DNA from: an uncultured Bacteroidales bacterium
GTDB lineage: Bacteria > Bacteroidota > Bacteroidia > Bacteroidales > UBA932
Length of the DNA: 64,000 bases
Assembly: GCA_944323805.1 (NCBI GenBank)
Contig: CALUTW010000006.1
Coordinates: 55,516-119,515 of the forward strand
Direction: 5' to 3'
A program made the translations under genes and the position numbers. The notes below the pieces were generated by a model, which was not told the origin of the DNA, ran no database searches, and saw only the letters and a program-made list of their open reading frames with translations. Below, in pieces: positions 27,680 to 38,226 of the stretch (positions are counted from its first letter, which is position 1; each line of letters begins with the position of its first letter).

Positions 27680-28768
27680 TCATTCCAGTATATAGTCAGA
27701 AACTCCCTTGATACCCACAATGCCGAAGTACGACTCGACTATATCCCCCTTAAGCAGGACGCGTCTGCCTATATGGTCAGGATGCCCCGGAAGATTCAAT
27801 GCATCCCTGACATCCCCAGACGGAAGCTCCACGGAAAGACAGGATTCCTTTGAGGACACGGATGCACGTGCGGCTATCGCAAGATTGGTGGCCGATTCAA
27901 ACGGAGGCCTGAAAGATACTGACGACCTCGTCAGGTCGCCTCCTACAATATATCCGGTTACCCAGACATCCTTTTCCCCGACCCTGTCCCTGGCCTGCGA
28001 CACTGACAGGGCATTTTCGGCATCACTGCCTCCGGAAACCTCTCCGCCTATCACGACATCCTCGTCAGTCCATACACGCGCCGTATCGACCGATATCGTC
28101 AGACCGTCCGCATGGCTTGCGGATCCCGCCACACCGACATTCAGAGACAATATCTCCTGCGGCTCGAGATACCGGGTCAGCAATGTCTTTTCGGAGCCGT
28201 TTTCATTCAGCACCATAAAGACATTTCCCGGATTGAAATATGCTATGCGGCGTTCGGAATACCCGTACATCAGCCTTCCGTCCTCTGAACGCAGGAAAAT
28301 GACTCCCTGTGGATATGCAGTAAGGAAGTCCGGAGAAATGAAAAGCCTTATCCCGGAGTTTACCTGGGTACATTCAAGCACTGCATCCACTGTCCCGCCT
28401 GACGGGACAGACACGCAGACATCGTCCCCGAACACCGGCTCGGAGAATGCAGGGGCATGGAATTCGGATGACCTGACGGATATCGTATAGCTTCCGGGAG
28501 GTACATCAAGGATTTCCGGAGAAGCCCCGTACGTGCCTGAATATATCTCTGCTCCGGAGGCATCGGATATATCCAGCAGGAAATCATTGGTATCCGGCAG
28601 TTCAATCCCGGACCGGGTCATTTCGGACATGCCTTCCGAAAAACGGACCCGCAGACATCCGGTACCGGATTCCATTGCAGAGCGCCCGCATGAGACAGTT
28701 AAAATACAGATGGCGGCAGTTGCCGGAAGCCACAGTCCTGCCGATGGGAACAGTTTCTTTCTCGTCAT
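27680..28768 (-). CDS. DUF4493-like lipoprotein with C-terminal DUF6359-like OB domain
   Basis: This is an exported lipoprotein (362 residues; signal ending ICILTVSC). The N-terminal two-thirds resemble DUF4493, a family of Bacteroidales surface proteins (LRVRFSEGMSEMTRSG, PPGSYTISVRSSEFHAPAFS). The last 110 residues (SVSQARDRVGEKDVWVTGYI onwards, ending VVGIKGVSDYILE) resemble the DUF6359 OB-fold domain. The function is unknown; the family is linked to surface adhesion and fimbrial loci. The start at the ATG 28768 has the ribosome-binding site GAGGAGAAAG. A -7-like TACTTTTG lies at 28819-28812. Confidence 0.65.
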   Translation of the reverse strand: MTRKKLFPSAGLWLPATAAICILTVSCGRSAMESGTGCLRVRFSEGMSEMTRSGIELPDTNDFLLDISDASGAEIYSGTYGASPEILDVPPGSYTISVRSSEFHAPAFSEPVFGDDVCVSVPSGGTVDAVLECTQVNSGIRLFISPDFLTAYPQGVIFLRSEDGRLMYGYSERRIAYFNPGNVFMVLNENGSEKTLLTRYLEPQEILSLNVGVAGSASHADGLTISVDTARVWTDEDVVIGGEVSGGSDAENALSVSQARDRVGEKDVWVTGYIVGGDLTRSSVSFRPPFESATNLAIAARASVSSKESCLSVELPSGDVRDALNLPGHPDHIGRRVLLKGDIVESYFGIVGIKGVSDYILE

Positions 28769-28961
28769 ATCTTTCTCCTCTTTTATGTCCCGCAACATCG
28801 CGTGACCGGAGCAAAAGTATGGGCAAAGAACATATTTTCACATAGGCCAGGGCCTGGTTTTTCTTTTTCTTCAGAAAATTTTTCTGTTTTTTGCAGATAA
28901 TTTTCCTTTTTTACTGCCTGCCGTCTTTTATCATGATTCCCGGACCGGGGATTGCGGGGTC

Positions 28962-31400
28962 TCAGGCATCCACCGCACGTATCTTCGCATATTTCAGCAG
29001 CAGGGTCTTCTCGCCATGCGCATCGAAGGTGATTACCGCCTTAAGGTCATCGGCTTTCCCGGAGATTGACAGTATCCGGCCATAGCCGAACCTGTTATGC
29101 TCTATCCTCTGGCCTGCTTTCAGCTGAAGCACGGGAGTCGGTTCGAATTCCGCATCCGGGACACGCTTGGGAACAGCCGGAGACGGCTTGCGGAACAATG
29201 TGACCCCTGACTTGCGCTCCGGTACAGGACCGGATGAAGCAGGTGCAGGACGCGCTGTATAGGATTCCTGTCTATTTCCGCCGTATCCGGACCGTGATTC
29301 CCCATATTGTCGGGATTCCCCATATTGTAACGACTGTCCCTGTGACGGACGCGACGGACCGAGAGGATTCAGTATGTACTGGCTGTCTATCTCCCTCAGG
29401 AAACGGCTCGGGGCATTGGACTCATGCTTCCCGTTCCGCATCCTTGTGGTGGCAAACGACAGCTGCACGGCCTTTTCAGCCCTTGTGACAGCGACATAGA
29501 ACAGCCTCCTCTCCTCCTCTATGTCACTCTCTGACGCCAGGAAGCCTCCTGACGGGAACAGGTTCTCCTCCATTCCTGTCACATATACATACGGGAATTC
29601 CAGACCCTTGGAAGAGTGCACCGTCATCAGCGTTATCCGGTTGGCCGCATCATCTTCATCCTCCATATCCACCGCGCTGAGCAGCGACACATTCTCAAGA
29701 TATTCGCTGAGAGTCACGACAGGCAGGTCCGATGCCGAAAGTTCCGCACCGCTGTCAAGAGTCCCGTCAGCCTGCATCTCCTCGAAATACTCATTCTTGC
29801 GTTCTTCGGAGAAATTGCTTATCCCGTTGAGAAGCTCTTCCACATTCGAAGCCCTCGACTGCCCTTCAATGCTGTTGTCTGACTTGAATGATGCCAGAAG
29901 ACCGGATTCCACCGCTGCCGACAGGGCGACTTCATGAGCCTCCTCCTTCCGGGCACGGACATTGAGGCGTGCTATCATGCTACAGAATGCATTTATCTTC
30001 GATATGGCAGCCTGACGTAGGCCGTATGTCTCCAGCGAATCCGAAAGCCCCGCCTCGAACAATGACACCGACATATCCGATGCCGCCGCCACCAGAGCAG
30101 CCTCGGAGGTCCCCCCGATTCCCCTTACAGGCTTGTTGACTATCCTCCTGAAGGATTCGTCATCCTTCGGGTTGACTATCAGCTTCAGATATGCCATCAT
30201 ATCCTTTACTTCCGCCCTCTCGAAGAACGAGTTCCCGGAATATATCACATACGGCAGGTTGCGCTTTCTCAGGGCCTCCTCAAGTGCGCGCGACTGGGAA
30301 TTTGTCCTGTAGAGGATTGCAAAGTCCTGGTATTGGGCATGGTCAGACTGTATCCGTGAGATAATTGAAGATGCCGTCAGAAGGGCCTCCTCCTGCTCCG
30401 TATATGCATTTACAAGCCTTATCTTCTCGCCTGTCTCCCCTTCCGAGAAACATTTCTTCGGGATTCTGGCGCTGTTCTTCGCTATGAGAGAATTCGCCGC
30501 ATTCACGATGGTCTGCGTAGACCTGTAGTTCTGCTCGAGCCTGAATACCCTTGTGCCGGCATAATCCTTCTGGAAATTCAGGATGTTGGTAATCTTGGCT
30601 CCCCTGAACGCATATATGGACTGCGAATCGTCCCCCACCACACATATATTATTATGCTGCTGGCTCAGTTTCCTGAGAATCAGGTACTGCGCATAATTGG
30701 TATCCTGATACTCATCCACCATTATATAGAGGAATCTTCCGGCTATCGACTCCAGAGCCTCCCGGCTGTCCCTCAGAAGGATATTCATCTTAAGAAGAAT
30801 ATCGTCAAAGTCCATGACCCCGGCCTGCAGGCACTTCCGGGCATACAGCCGGTATATGTCGCAGATTCTCGGATTCTTCCTTGCTGCATCATTCTGCACC
30901 GCCTGGGTGTTCCTTGCATAGGCCTCGGCCGTGACAAGGCTGTTCTTGGCCATCGATATCCTTGCCAGAACGTCCTTGGGCTTATATACCTTGTCGTCAA
31001 GCTGCAGTTCCTTGATGCAGGTCTTGATTGCGCTTAATGAGTCACTCGTATCATATATGGTAAAGTCCTGGGGGTATCCGAGAAGCCCTGCGAACTCTCT
31101 CAGAAAGCGTATGAAAACCGAATGGAAGGTCCCCATATACAGCTTCCTGGCTTTCTTCTCCCCGACCATGACGGCAATACGCTCCTTCATCTCCGAAGCG
31201 GCCTTCTTGGTAAAGGTAAGCGCCAGTATCCTTTCCGGGCTGCATCCCAGTGAAAGGATATAGGCAATCCTGCTTGTCAGCACCCTTGTTTTCCCTGAAC
31301 CCGCGCCAGCCACAATAAGCACCGGTCCTTCCACACAGCTCACAGCCTGTCTCTGCACACTGTTGAGCTCCTCTAAAATACTTCCTGCAATGTTATCCAT
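28962..31400 (-). CDS. UvrD/PcrA-type DNA helicase
   Basis: This is a superfamily 1A 3'-5' DNA helicase (812 residues). The Q-motif LNSVQRQAVSC and Walker A VAGAGSGKTRVLTSRIAYIL are at the N-terminus, with ALTFTKKAASEMKERI (motif Ia), VDEYQDTNYAQYLIL (Walker B), VVGDDSQSIYAFRGA (III), LEQNYRSTQTIVNAAN (IV), LMTVHSSKGLEFPYVYVTGM (V) and LFYVAVTRAEKAVQL (VI). A low-complexity linker with repeated QYGESR precedes a Tudor-like C-terminus (RIEHNRFGYGRILSISG). It acts in nucleotide-excision and mismatch repair. The ATG at 31400 (MDNIAGSILEELN) is preferred over an in-frame start at 31481 that overlaps the nqrA promoter region. Confidence 0.95.
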   Translation of the reverse strand: MDNIAGSILEELNSVQRQAVSCVEGPVLIVAGAGSGKTRVLTSRIAYILSLGCSPERILALTFTKKAASEMKERIAVMVGEKKARKLYMGTFHSVFIRFLREFAGLLGYPQDFTIYDTSDSLSAIKTCIKELQLDDKVYKPKDVLARISMAKNSLVTAEAYARNTQAVQNDAARKNPRICDIYRLYARKCLQAGVMDFDDILLKMNILLRDSREALESIAGRFLYIMVDEYQDTNYAQYLILRKLSQQHNNICVVGDDSQSIYAFRGAKITNILNFQKDYAGTRVFRLEQNYRSTQTIVNAANSLIAKNSARIPKKCFSEGETGEKIRLVNAYTEQEEALLTASSIISRIQSDHAQYQDFAILYRTNSQSRALEEALRKRNLPYVIYSGNSFFERAEVKDMMAYLKLIVNPKDDESFRRIVNKPVRGIGGTSEAALVAAASDMSVSLFEAGLSDSLETYGLRQAAISKINAFCSMIARLNVRARKEEAHEVALSAAVESGLLASFKSDNSIEGQSRASNVEELLNGISNFSEERKNEYFEEMQADGTLDSGAELSASDLPVVTLSEYLENVSLLSAVDMEDEDDAANRITLMTVHSSKGLEFPYVYVTGMEENLFPSGGFLASESDIEEERRLFYVAVTRAEKAVQLSFATTRMRNGKHESNAPSRFLREIDSQYILNPLGPSRPSQGQSLQYGESRQYGESRSGYGGNRQESYTARPAPASSGPVPERKSGVTLFRKPSPAVPKRVPDAEFEPTPVLQLKAGQRIEHNRFGYGRILSISGKADDLKAVITFDAHGEKTLLLKYAKIRAVDA

Positions 31401-31493
31401 AACTGACGTTAAAATACGAAAACGGACGCGAAAATAAGAAAAAAAATGACTATATTCGCGCCGTCTCAAGAAAATACTCAAAACGGTTTTATA

Positions 31494-32852
31494 ATGTCTA
31501 ACATCATCGATTTGAAAAAAGGGCTGAACATACCGGTTTCAGGAGTTGCAGCCCCGAAGACCAGAAAGGTGGCTGTTCCCGGCATTGTCGCTGTCAAACC
31601 GACTGACTTCCGTGGCCTGAAGCCACGCCTGCTGGTCAAGGAAGGCGACAAGGTCCTTGCAGGATCACCTGTCCTGGCTGACAAGGAATCTCCGGACATC
31701 CTCTTCACATCGCCTGTAAGCGGCACCGTGACCGAGGTTGTCAGAGGAGAGAAGAGGAAGCTGCTTGAAGTCCGCATCAAGGCTGATTCCGAGCAGAAGT
31801 ATCTTGATTTCGGCATTGAAGACGCCAGGAATCTTGATGCCGGTCAGATCAAGTCCCTGCTCATGAAAAGCGGCCTGTGGCCTGCTATCATCCAGAGGCC
31901 TTACGGCATCATCGCCAATCCTGACATCAGGCCGAAAGCCATCTTCGTATCAGCATTTTCAACAGCTCCTCTTGCCGCCGACACGGAATACGCACTGCGG
32001 GATGACTTTGCTGACATACAGACTGCAATCAATGCCCTCGGCAAACTTACTGACGGCAGGGTGCATGTCTCCCTCAATGCCGCCAACGCCAACGGCACTC
32101 CTTTCCACAAGCTGGAGAATGTAATCCTTCACACATTCTACGGCAAGCATCCGGCCGGCAATACAGGTGTGCAGATACATCACATCTCCCCTATCATGAA
32201 AGGCGAGACCGTATGGACAGTATCCCCTATGATGCTTGCCGCGATAGGCAGGCTCCTCAATACCGGAAGATACGACATGAGCCGGCTCGTCGCCGTTACA
32301 GGGCCAAAGGCCATAGAGCCTGCATATGTCAAGGCCGTATGCGGTCTTTCAATGAAAGACATCGCCGAATTCTATGACAACTCGGCTTCCGACATAAGAT
32401 TCATCAGCGGAGACGTCCTTACAGGAACTAATGTCGGGGCTGACGGATTCCTCGGATTCTTCGACAACCAGATAACACTCATCAAGGAAGGCAGGGAGCA
32501 TGAACTCCTTGGATGGGCAAAACCGTTCAGGACAAAACAGTTCAGCACATCGCGCACCTATTTCTCATGGCTCACTCCGAAGAAGACATATGAGATGGAT
32601 ACCAACCTGCACGGCGGTCCGAGGGCGTTCGTGATGTCGGATGTATATTCAAAGGTCCTTCCGATGGACATCTACCCGGTACATCTAATCAAGGCATGCC
32701 TTGCCGGAGATATCGACAAGATGGAGCAGTTCGGAATCTATGAGGTGCTTGAAGAGGATCTTGCCCTCTGCGAATATGTCTGCCCTTCCAAGATTGAAAT
32801 ACAGTCCATCCTTTCAGACGGCATTGCGCTCATGATGAAGGAAATGGCCTGA
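31494..32852 (+). CDS. nqrA: Na+-translocating NADH:quinone oxidoreductase subunit A
   Basis: NqrA is the cytoplasmic subunit (452 residues) of the NQR complex, which oxidises NADH, reduces quinone and pumps sodium. The start MSNIIDLKKGLNIPVSG, the barrel-sandwich stretch LLVKEGDKVLAGSPVLADKE and the late LYEVLEEDLALCEYVCPSKIEIQ are typical of the family. The ATG at 31494 fits the family start; an in-frame start 48 bases earlier adds unrelated residues. It is the first of six genes in canonical order with gaps of 12-21 bases. Confidence 0.97.
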   Translation: MSNIIDLKKGLNIPVSGVAAPKTRKVAVPGIVAVKPTDFRGLKPRLLVKEGDKVLAGSPVLADKESPDILFTSPVSGTVTEVVRGEKRKLLEVRIKADSEQKYLDFGIEDARNLDAGQIKSLLMKSGLWPAIIQRPYGIIANPDIRPKAIFVSAFSTAPLAADTEYALRDDFADIQTAINALGKLTDGRVHVSLNAANANGTPFHKLENVILHTFYGKHPAGNTGVQIHHISPIMKGETVWTVSPMMLAAIGRLLNTGRYDMSRLVAVTGPKAIEPAYVKAVCGLSMKDIAEFYDNSASDIRFISGDVLTGTNVGADGFLGFFDNQITLIKEGREHELLGWAKPFRTKQFSTSRTYFSWLTPKKTYEMDTNLHGGPRAFVMSDVYSKVLPMDIYPVHLIKACLAGDIDKMEQFGIYEVLEEDLALCEYVCPSKIEIQSILSDGIALMMKEMA

Positions 32853-32869
32853 AGCAAAGAGTTGAAGTT

Positions 32870-34045
32870 ATGAGAAAATTTATAGATAAGATCAAACCGG
32901 CCTTTGAAAAAGGCGGCAAATTCAGTTGTCTGCATTCGACTTTCGACGCTTTCGAGTCATTCCTGTACGTACCTGACACCGTCACTGTGAAAGGCTCGCA
33001 CGTCAGAGACTGCGTCGACCTGAAAAGAATAATGATAATAATGGTGCTGGCCCTTGTCCCGGCAATGCTTTTCGGCATATGGAACACCGGATACCAGCAC
33101 AGCATCGCCTTCGGTCTTGACGACTGGGGATTCTGGAACATCGTAGGGTATGGACTGGTAAAAGTCATCCCGCTGTACCTTGTATCATATATTGTAGGTC
33201 TTGCCATCGAATTCATTTCCGCACAGATCCGCGGACATGAGGTAAATGAAGGCTACCTTGTATCGGGAATGATCATTCCGCTTATCGTCCCTGCCGATGT
33301 CCCTCTCTGGATGCTCGCACTGGCTGTCGCTTTTGCGGTAATCCTCGGGAAGGAGGTATTCGGAGGCACGGGAATGAACATATGGAATCCTGCGCTTCTG
33401 GCCAGGGTCTTCCTGTTCTTCTCATATCCGAGCATGATGTCAGGAGACACCATATGGACACCTGGCGTGACAAGGTATCTCGCTGAAGGCAAGGCATATG
33501 CAAGCGGAGACGGTCTTGTAGACGCATTCTCCGGGGCTACACCTCTCGCCCATCCGTCAATGGACGGGCTCCAGACGGCAGGGACTTCGCTCTGGGACAT
33601 GATTCTCGGTGTGATTCCAGGCTGCGTCGGAGAGACATCCGTAATCGCCATACTGATCGGAGCCGTAATCCTCCTGTGGACAGGGGTTGCAAGCTGGAAG
33701 ATCATGTTCTCGTCAATCCTCGGCGGCCTGGCCATAGGCTATGTAGGATATGCTGCAGGAGTGACCGATCTCCCTGGATATTATCAGATAGTCATGGGCG
33801 GTTTCCTTTTCGGGACAGTTTTCATGGCCACTGACCCTGTGACATCTGCTCAGACCGAGACAGGAAAATGGATCTACGGATTTCTTGTAGGTGCCCTTGC
33901 AGTGACAGTAAGGCTCTTCAACCCGGGATATCCGGAAGGAATGATGCTTGCCATCCTGCTCATGAATACATTTGCACCGCTGATTGACCATTATGTAATC
34001 AGCGCATCAATCAGCAGAAGGGCCAAGAAAATCAAAACCGCTTAA
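32870..34045 (+). CDS. nqrB: NQR subunit B
   Basis: This is an integral membrane subunit (391 residues, about ten helices) and the main sodium path of NQR. The covalent FMN site lies in DAFSGATPLAHP, with the Thr about residue 224. The RnfD/NqrB family stretches GGTGMNIWNPALLARVFLFF and VFMATDPVTSAQTETGKWIYG are present. It sits between nqrA and nqrC with short gaps. Confidence 0.97.
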   Translation: MRKFIDKIKPAFEKGGKFSCLHSTFDAFESFLYVPDTVTVKGSHVRDCVDLKRIMIIMVLALVPAMLFGIWNTGYQHSIAFGLDDWGFWNIVGYGLVKVIPLYLVSYIVGLAIEFISAQIRGHEVNEGYLVSGMIIPLIVPADVPLWMLALAVAFAVILGKEVFGGTGMNIWNPALLARVFLFFSYPSMMSGDTIWTPGVTRYLAEGKAYASGDGLVDAFSGATPLAHPSMDGLQTAGTSLWDMILGVIPGCVGETSVIAILIGAVILLWTGVASWKIMFSSILGGLAIGYVGYAAGVTDLPGYYQIVMGGFLFGTVFMATDPVTSAQTETGKWIYGFLVGALAVTVRLFNPGYPEGMMLAILLMNTFAPLIDHYVISASISRRAKKIKTA

Positions 34046-34057
34046 TAATATTAAGGT

Positions 34058-34921
34058 ATGAACACAAACGGTAACATATATACGGTAATCTATTCTACCG
34101 TTCTTGTCATACTTGTGGCTGCAATCCTTGCCTTTGTGGCAATGAGCCTGCAGGACAAGCAGAACGAGAACGTAAAGATCGAGACCATAACCAAAGTACT
34201 TACTGCGGCAGCCCAGGCTGATGAGTCCGTCACAATTGACGAGACTACAGATGTCCTGAAGATGTATTCCGAGGCAATCACTGACGCGTTCTATGTAAAT
34301 GGAGACGGTGCTGTCGGGGCCCGGATGAATATGGGAAAGGAGAATGTCAAGGACATACAGGTCCCTTCAACGTCAGATCTCAAGACACAGAATGACATAC
34401 TGAAGAAAATCGACGGAAGCAAGGATGAGGCTTCAAAGGAGGAGCTCAGGAAAAGCCTTGCCCTCCCTGTATTCGTGTTTGACATCAACGGCAGGAAAGT
34501 CACGGTAATCCCATGCTACGGAGCCGGACTCTGGGGACCGGTATGGGGCTATATCGCTCTTGCAGAGGACGGTAAAACCATCGATGGTGCAATTTTCGAC
34601 CATAAGGGAGAGACCCCTGGACTCGGAGCCAAGATTGCAGAACCGGCTTTCTACCTCTCCTTCAAAGGCAAGGCCTTCGGAAACGGGGAGACGGTATTTG
34701 CCGTAGAGAAAGGCAAGCATGATGATGAACCTGCATGCGTCGATGCAATCAGCGGTGCGACAATCACATCGCAGGCGCTCGGAAAAGGAATCAATCTCTG
34801 GGCCAAGTCTTATCAGCCTTATCTCCAGACCCTTTCCGTAACAGCTGCTGCTGACACATGTGCCACTGCATTACCGGAGCCGGCTATGAGCCAGACAGAA
34901 AATGGGAGCAATGACCTGTAA
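34058..34921 (+). CDS. nqrC: NQR subunit C
   Basis: NqrC (287 residues) has one N-terminal membrane helix (VIYSTVLVILVAAILAFVAMSL) and a periplasmic FMN-binding domain. The flavin attachment motif is DAISGATITSQALGKGI, with the Thr about residue 235. GLWGPVWGYIAL and KGETPGLGAKI are further family marks. The roughly 35-residue tail after KSYQPYLQ is Ala/Thr-rich and probably not functional. Confidence 0.96.
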   Translation: MNTNGNIYTVIYSTVLVILVAAILAFVAMSLQDKQNENVKIETITKVLTAAAQADESVTIDETTDVLKMYSEAITDAFYVNGDGAVGARMNMGKENVKDIQVPSTSDLKTQNDILKKIDGSKDEASKEELRKSLALPVFVFDINGRKVTVIPCYGAGLWGPVWGYIALAEDGKTIDGAIFDHKGETPGLGAKIAEPAFYLSFKGKAFGNGETVFAVEKGKHDDEPACVDAISGATITSQALGKGINLWAKSYQPYLQTLSVTAAADTCATALPEPAMSQTENGSNDL

Positions 34922-34942
34922 AATAGCGGAGGAAATCTAATC

Positions 34943-35566
<624 letters not shown>

Positions 35567-35585
35567 CCAGTAAACTCAAATCGAA

Positions 35586-36194
35586 ATGGAATATTTAAGC
35601 TTGTTCGTAAAGTCAATCTTCATTGACAACATGATATTCGCCTACTTTCTGGGCATGTGCTCATATCTGGCGGTATCCAAGAGTGTGAAGACAGCTACCG
35701 GTTTGGGTATTGCAGTGATCTTCGTGCTTCTCGTGACTCTTCCTATCAACTATCTGCTTAATGAGCATGTACTTAAGGCTGGTGCACTTGCCTGGGCAGG
35801 ACTCCCGGACGTTGACCTCAGCTTCCTGAGTTTCATCATCTTCATTGCAGTGGTTGCAGCCATAACCCAGATTGTGGAAATGGTGGTGGAGAAATTTACC
35901 CCTACCCTGTATTCGCAGCTTGGAATCTTCCTTCCGCTTATAGCAGTGAACTGTGCAATCCTCGGAGGTTCGCTTTTCATGCAGGAAAGGGACTTCGTAA
36001 ACTGCGGGGAAGCTACCGTCTACGCTCTCGGCTCCGGAATCGGCTGGTTCCTTGCCATCGTAACACTCGCCGCGATAAGGGAAAAGATGGCCTACTCGAA
36101 TGTTCCTGATGCCCTCAAGGGTCTTGGAATCACATTCATTACCGTAGGTCTCATGGCTATTTCGTTCATGACATTCATGGGCATTCAACTTTAA
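35586..36194 (+). CDS. nqrE: NQR subunit E
   Basis: This is an integral membrane subunit (202 residues) of the NqrE/RnfA family with six helices. The motifs [18 protein letters not shown] near residue 20 and [19 protein letters not shown] near 118 contain the Cys residues that pair with NqrD around the iron centre. The C-terminus [22 protein letters not shown] is typical. Confidence 0.96.
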   Translation: MEYLSLFVKSIFIDNMIFAYFLGMCSYLAVSKSVKTATGLGIAVIFVLLVTLPINYLLNEHVLKAGALAWAGLPDVDLSFLSFIIFIAVVAAITQIVEMVVEKFTPTLYSQLGIFLPLIAVNCAILGGSLFMQERDFVNCGEATVYALGSGIGWFLAIVTLAAIREKMAYSNVPDALKGLGITFITVGLMAISFMTFMGIQL

Positions 36195-36209
36195 AAACAG
36201 GAGGGAAAA

Positions 36210-37469
36210 ATGTTAACGACAATAATATCAGGCGTAATAACCATAGTGGTCATTACGGTATTGCTTGTGGCAGTGCTCCTGGCCGTCAAGATATGGCTCA
36301 CTCCTGCAGGTAAAGTAAAGATCAGCATCAATGACGGCAAGAAGGAAATAGAGGTAACGCCGGGCTCCTCGCTGCTTAGCACACTGGCGGAGCAGAAGAT
36401 ATTCCTTTCTTCCGCATGCGGAGGAAAGGGAAGCTGCGGCCAGTGCAAATGCCAGGTAATAGAAGGCGGCGGAACCATCCTTCCTACTGAAGTGGGATTC
36501 TTCAACAGGAAACAGATAAACAACCACTGGAGACTCGGATGCCAGGTAAAGGTCAAGGAAAACATGAAGATTGTTGTTTCCGAATCCGCCCTGAGCGTCA
36601 AGAAATGGGAGTGCGAGGTTGTTTCCAACCACAATGTCTCCACATTCATCAAGGAGTTCGTCGTGAAACTTCCTGAAGGAGAGCACCTGCATTTCAAGCC
36701 AGGAGGATATATCCAGGTCGACGTACCTGCATGCACCATTGACTACAGGAACATCGATGTCGACCCTGAATACAGGGAAGACTGGGAGAAGATGGGTGTA
36801 TTCGACCTCAAGATGGTCAACCCTACACCTACCATCAGGGCATACTCAATGGCCTGCTACCCGGCTGAGGGCGACATCATCAAACTGAATGTCCGTATCG
36901 CCACTCCTCCAATCGACAGGGAGACGAGGAAATTCCTTCCGGTAAACCCGGGCATATGCTCATCATACATCTACTCTCTCAAGCCGGGAGACAAGGTAAC
37001 AATTTCCGGTCCTTACGGAGAGTTCTTCCTTCCGGACAATCTGCCTGAAGACCAGGAACTCATCTTCATTGGAGGTGGAGCCGGAATGGCACCGATGAGA
37101 AGCCATATCATGCATCTCTTCAAGACGGAGAAGACAACAAGGAAGGTCAACTTCTTCTATGGGGCCCGCAGCCTCAAGGAAGCCTTCTATCTGGAGGACT
37201 ACCATGAGCTTGAGAAGGAATTCCCTAACTTCAAGTTCCATCTGGCGCTTGACAGGCCGGATCCGGAGGCAGATGCAAAACATGTGGCATATACTGCCGG
37301 ATTCGTGCATACAGTGCTCTATGAGACCTATCTGAAGAATCATGAGGCTCCTGAGGACTGCCTATACCTGATGTGCGGACCTCCTATGATGTCTGCATCG
37401 GTAGTCAATCTTCTTGACAGCCTCGGAGTGCAGCCTGAGAATATCCTTTACGATAACTTCGGTGCATAA
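36210..37469 (+). CDS. nqrF: NQR subunit F, NADH-oxidising
   Basis: NqrF (419 residues) accepts electrons from NADH. It has an N-terminal membrane anchor, a 2Fe-2S ferredoxin domain (SSACGGKGSCGQCKCQV, about 69-85, with a fourth Cys in RLGCQVK), an FAD domain with RAYSMACYP, and an NAD domain with LIFIGGGAGMAPMRSH and LYLMCGPPMM. It is the last gene of the operon; a hairpin follows 31 bases later. Confidence 0.97.
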   Translation: MLTTIISGVITIVVITVLLVAVLLAVKIWLTPAGKVKISINDGKKEIEVTPGSSLLSTLAEQKIFLSSACGGKGSCGQCKCQVIEGGGTILPTEVGFFNRKQINNHWRLGCQVKVKENMKIVVSESALSVKKWECEVVSNHNVSTFIKEFVVKLPEGEHLHFKPGGYIQVDVPACTIDYRNIDVDPEYREDWEKMGVFDLKMVNPTPTIRAYSMACYPAEGDIIKLNVRIATPPIDRETRKFLPVNPGICSSYIYSLKPGDKVTISGPYGEFFLPDNLPEDQELIFIGGGAGMAPMRSHIMHLFKTEKTTRKVNFFYGARSLKEAFYLEDYHELEKEFPNFKFHLALDRPDPEADAKHVAYTAGFVHTVLYETYLKNHEAPEDCLYLMCGPPMMSASVVNLLDSLGVQPENILYDNFGA

Positions 37470-37500
37470 ACTCATTCCGGACAGATGTCCGATATACAAT

Positions 37501-37538
37501 AGAGAGAGGGAGTTTCCTATGCGGGACTCCCTCTCTCT
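37501..37538. terminator. Hairpin between nqrF and the DUF47 gene
   Basis: AGAGAGAGGGAGT (37501-37513) pairs perfectly with ACTCCCTCTCTCT (37526-37538) around a 12-base loop. It lies between two convergent genes and could serve both, though there is no T-run. Confidence 0.6.
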
Positions 37539-37565
37539 GCTTAAACACAGCCCATGGGACGGGCT

Positions 37566-38222
37566 CTATTCCGTACAGCTCAGCAGTATCTTGCGGACAT
37601 GGTCCGAGACCTTCTTTGCAGAATCCGTAGTGAGCTCAAGATACTCTGCTATATTCTTGTATTTCATCAGTTCTATCGGATCCTTCTCATTCTGGAAGAT
37701 ATACCCGATATATTCCTCGTATGAATCATCGGCAGCATGTTCGAGCTCAGAGATGCGGTCACACTGCAATGTCAGGGCAGAGAAATTATGCTTTATGTCA
37801 TCCAGCATGGATATCACATCCGTAAGGGCATCAGCCTCTGCCTTGATATACTGTGCAAGCTCCGCAAGCTGCTGGTCAATCCTGCGCGGACTGTACAGCA
37901 ATATCGACTTGGCCGAAGCATTGATATTGTCAAGGAACTCGTCGATATACATGGCGATAGTCTGCAGATGCTCCCTGTCGACAAATGAAACTATATTGTC
38001 ATACAGTTCCTCATAAAGCTCTGTAAGCATCGCATCGCCCTGCACTTCACACACCTTGACTTCCCTTTCAAGCCTGCGCCATTCCGCCTCGTCGGTAGTC
38101 CCGACCATTGCAGACAATGCAGCCGAAGCCTGCCTTATATATGCCGCCTGCTGAGAAAATGTAGGAGAGAAATGTGTCCTGGAAGCAAATATCTTCTTCC
38201 TGAAGAATCCGAATAAATTCAT
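37566..38222 (-). CDS. DUF47 / PhoU-like protein
   Basis: This is an all-helical cytoplasmic protein (218 residues) of the DUF47 family. It starts NLFGFFRKK and carries PhoU-like helices with acidic patches (DNIVSFVDREHLQTIAMYIDEFLDNINASAK, ISELEHAADDSYEEYIGYIF). DUF47 proteins usually sit next to a PiT-type phosphate transporter and are thought to regulate it; none is present here. It follows the glycosyltransferase gene by four bases, so the two share a transcript. Confidence 0.82.
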   Translation of the reverse strand: MNLFGFFRKKIFASRTHFSPTFSQQAAYIRQASAALSAMVGTTDEAEWRRLEREVKVCEVQGDAMLTELYEELYDNIVSFVDREHLQTIAMYIDEFLDNINASAKSILLYSPRRIDQQLAELAQYIKAEADALTDVISMLDDIKHNFSALTLQCDRISELEHAADDSYEEYIGYIFQNEKDPIELMKYKNIAEYLELTTDSAKKVSDHVRKILLSCTE

Positions 38223-38226
38223 GGCA

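Noticed and set aside
29280..29400. Short repeats (QYGESR) in the helicase as a tandem-repeat locus
   Set aside because: It is only a few imperfect copies in a low-complexity linker before the Tudor-like domain, normal for this family.
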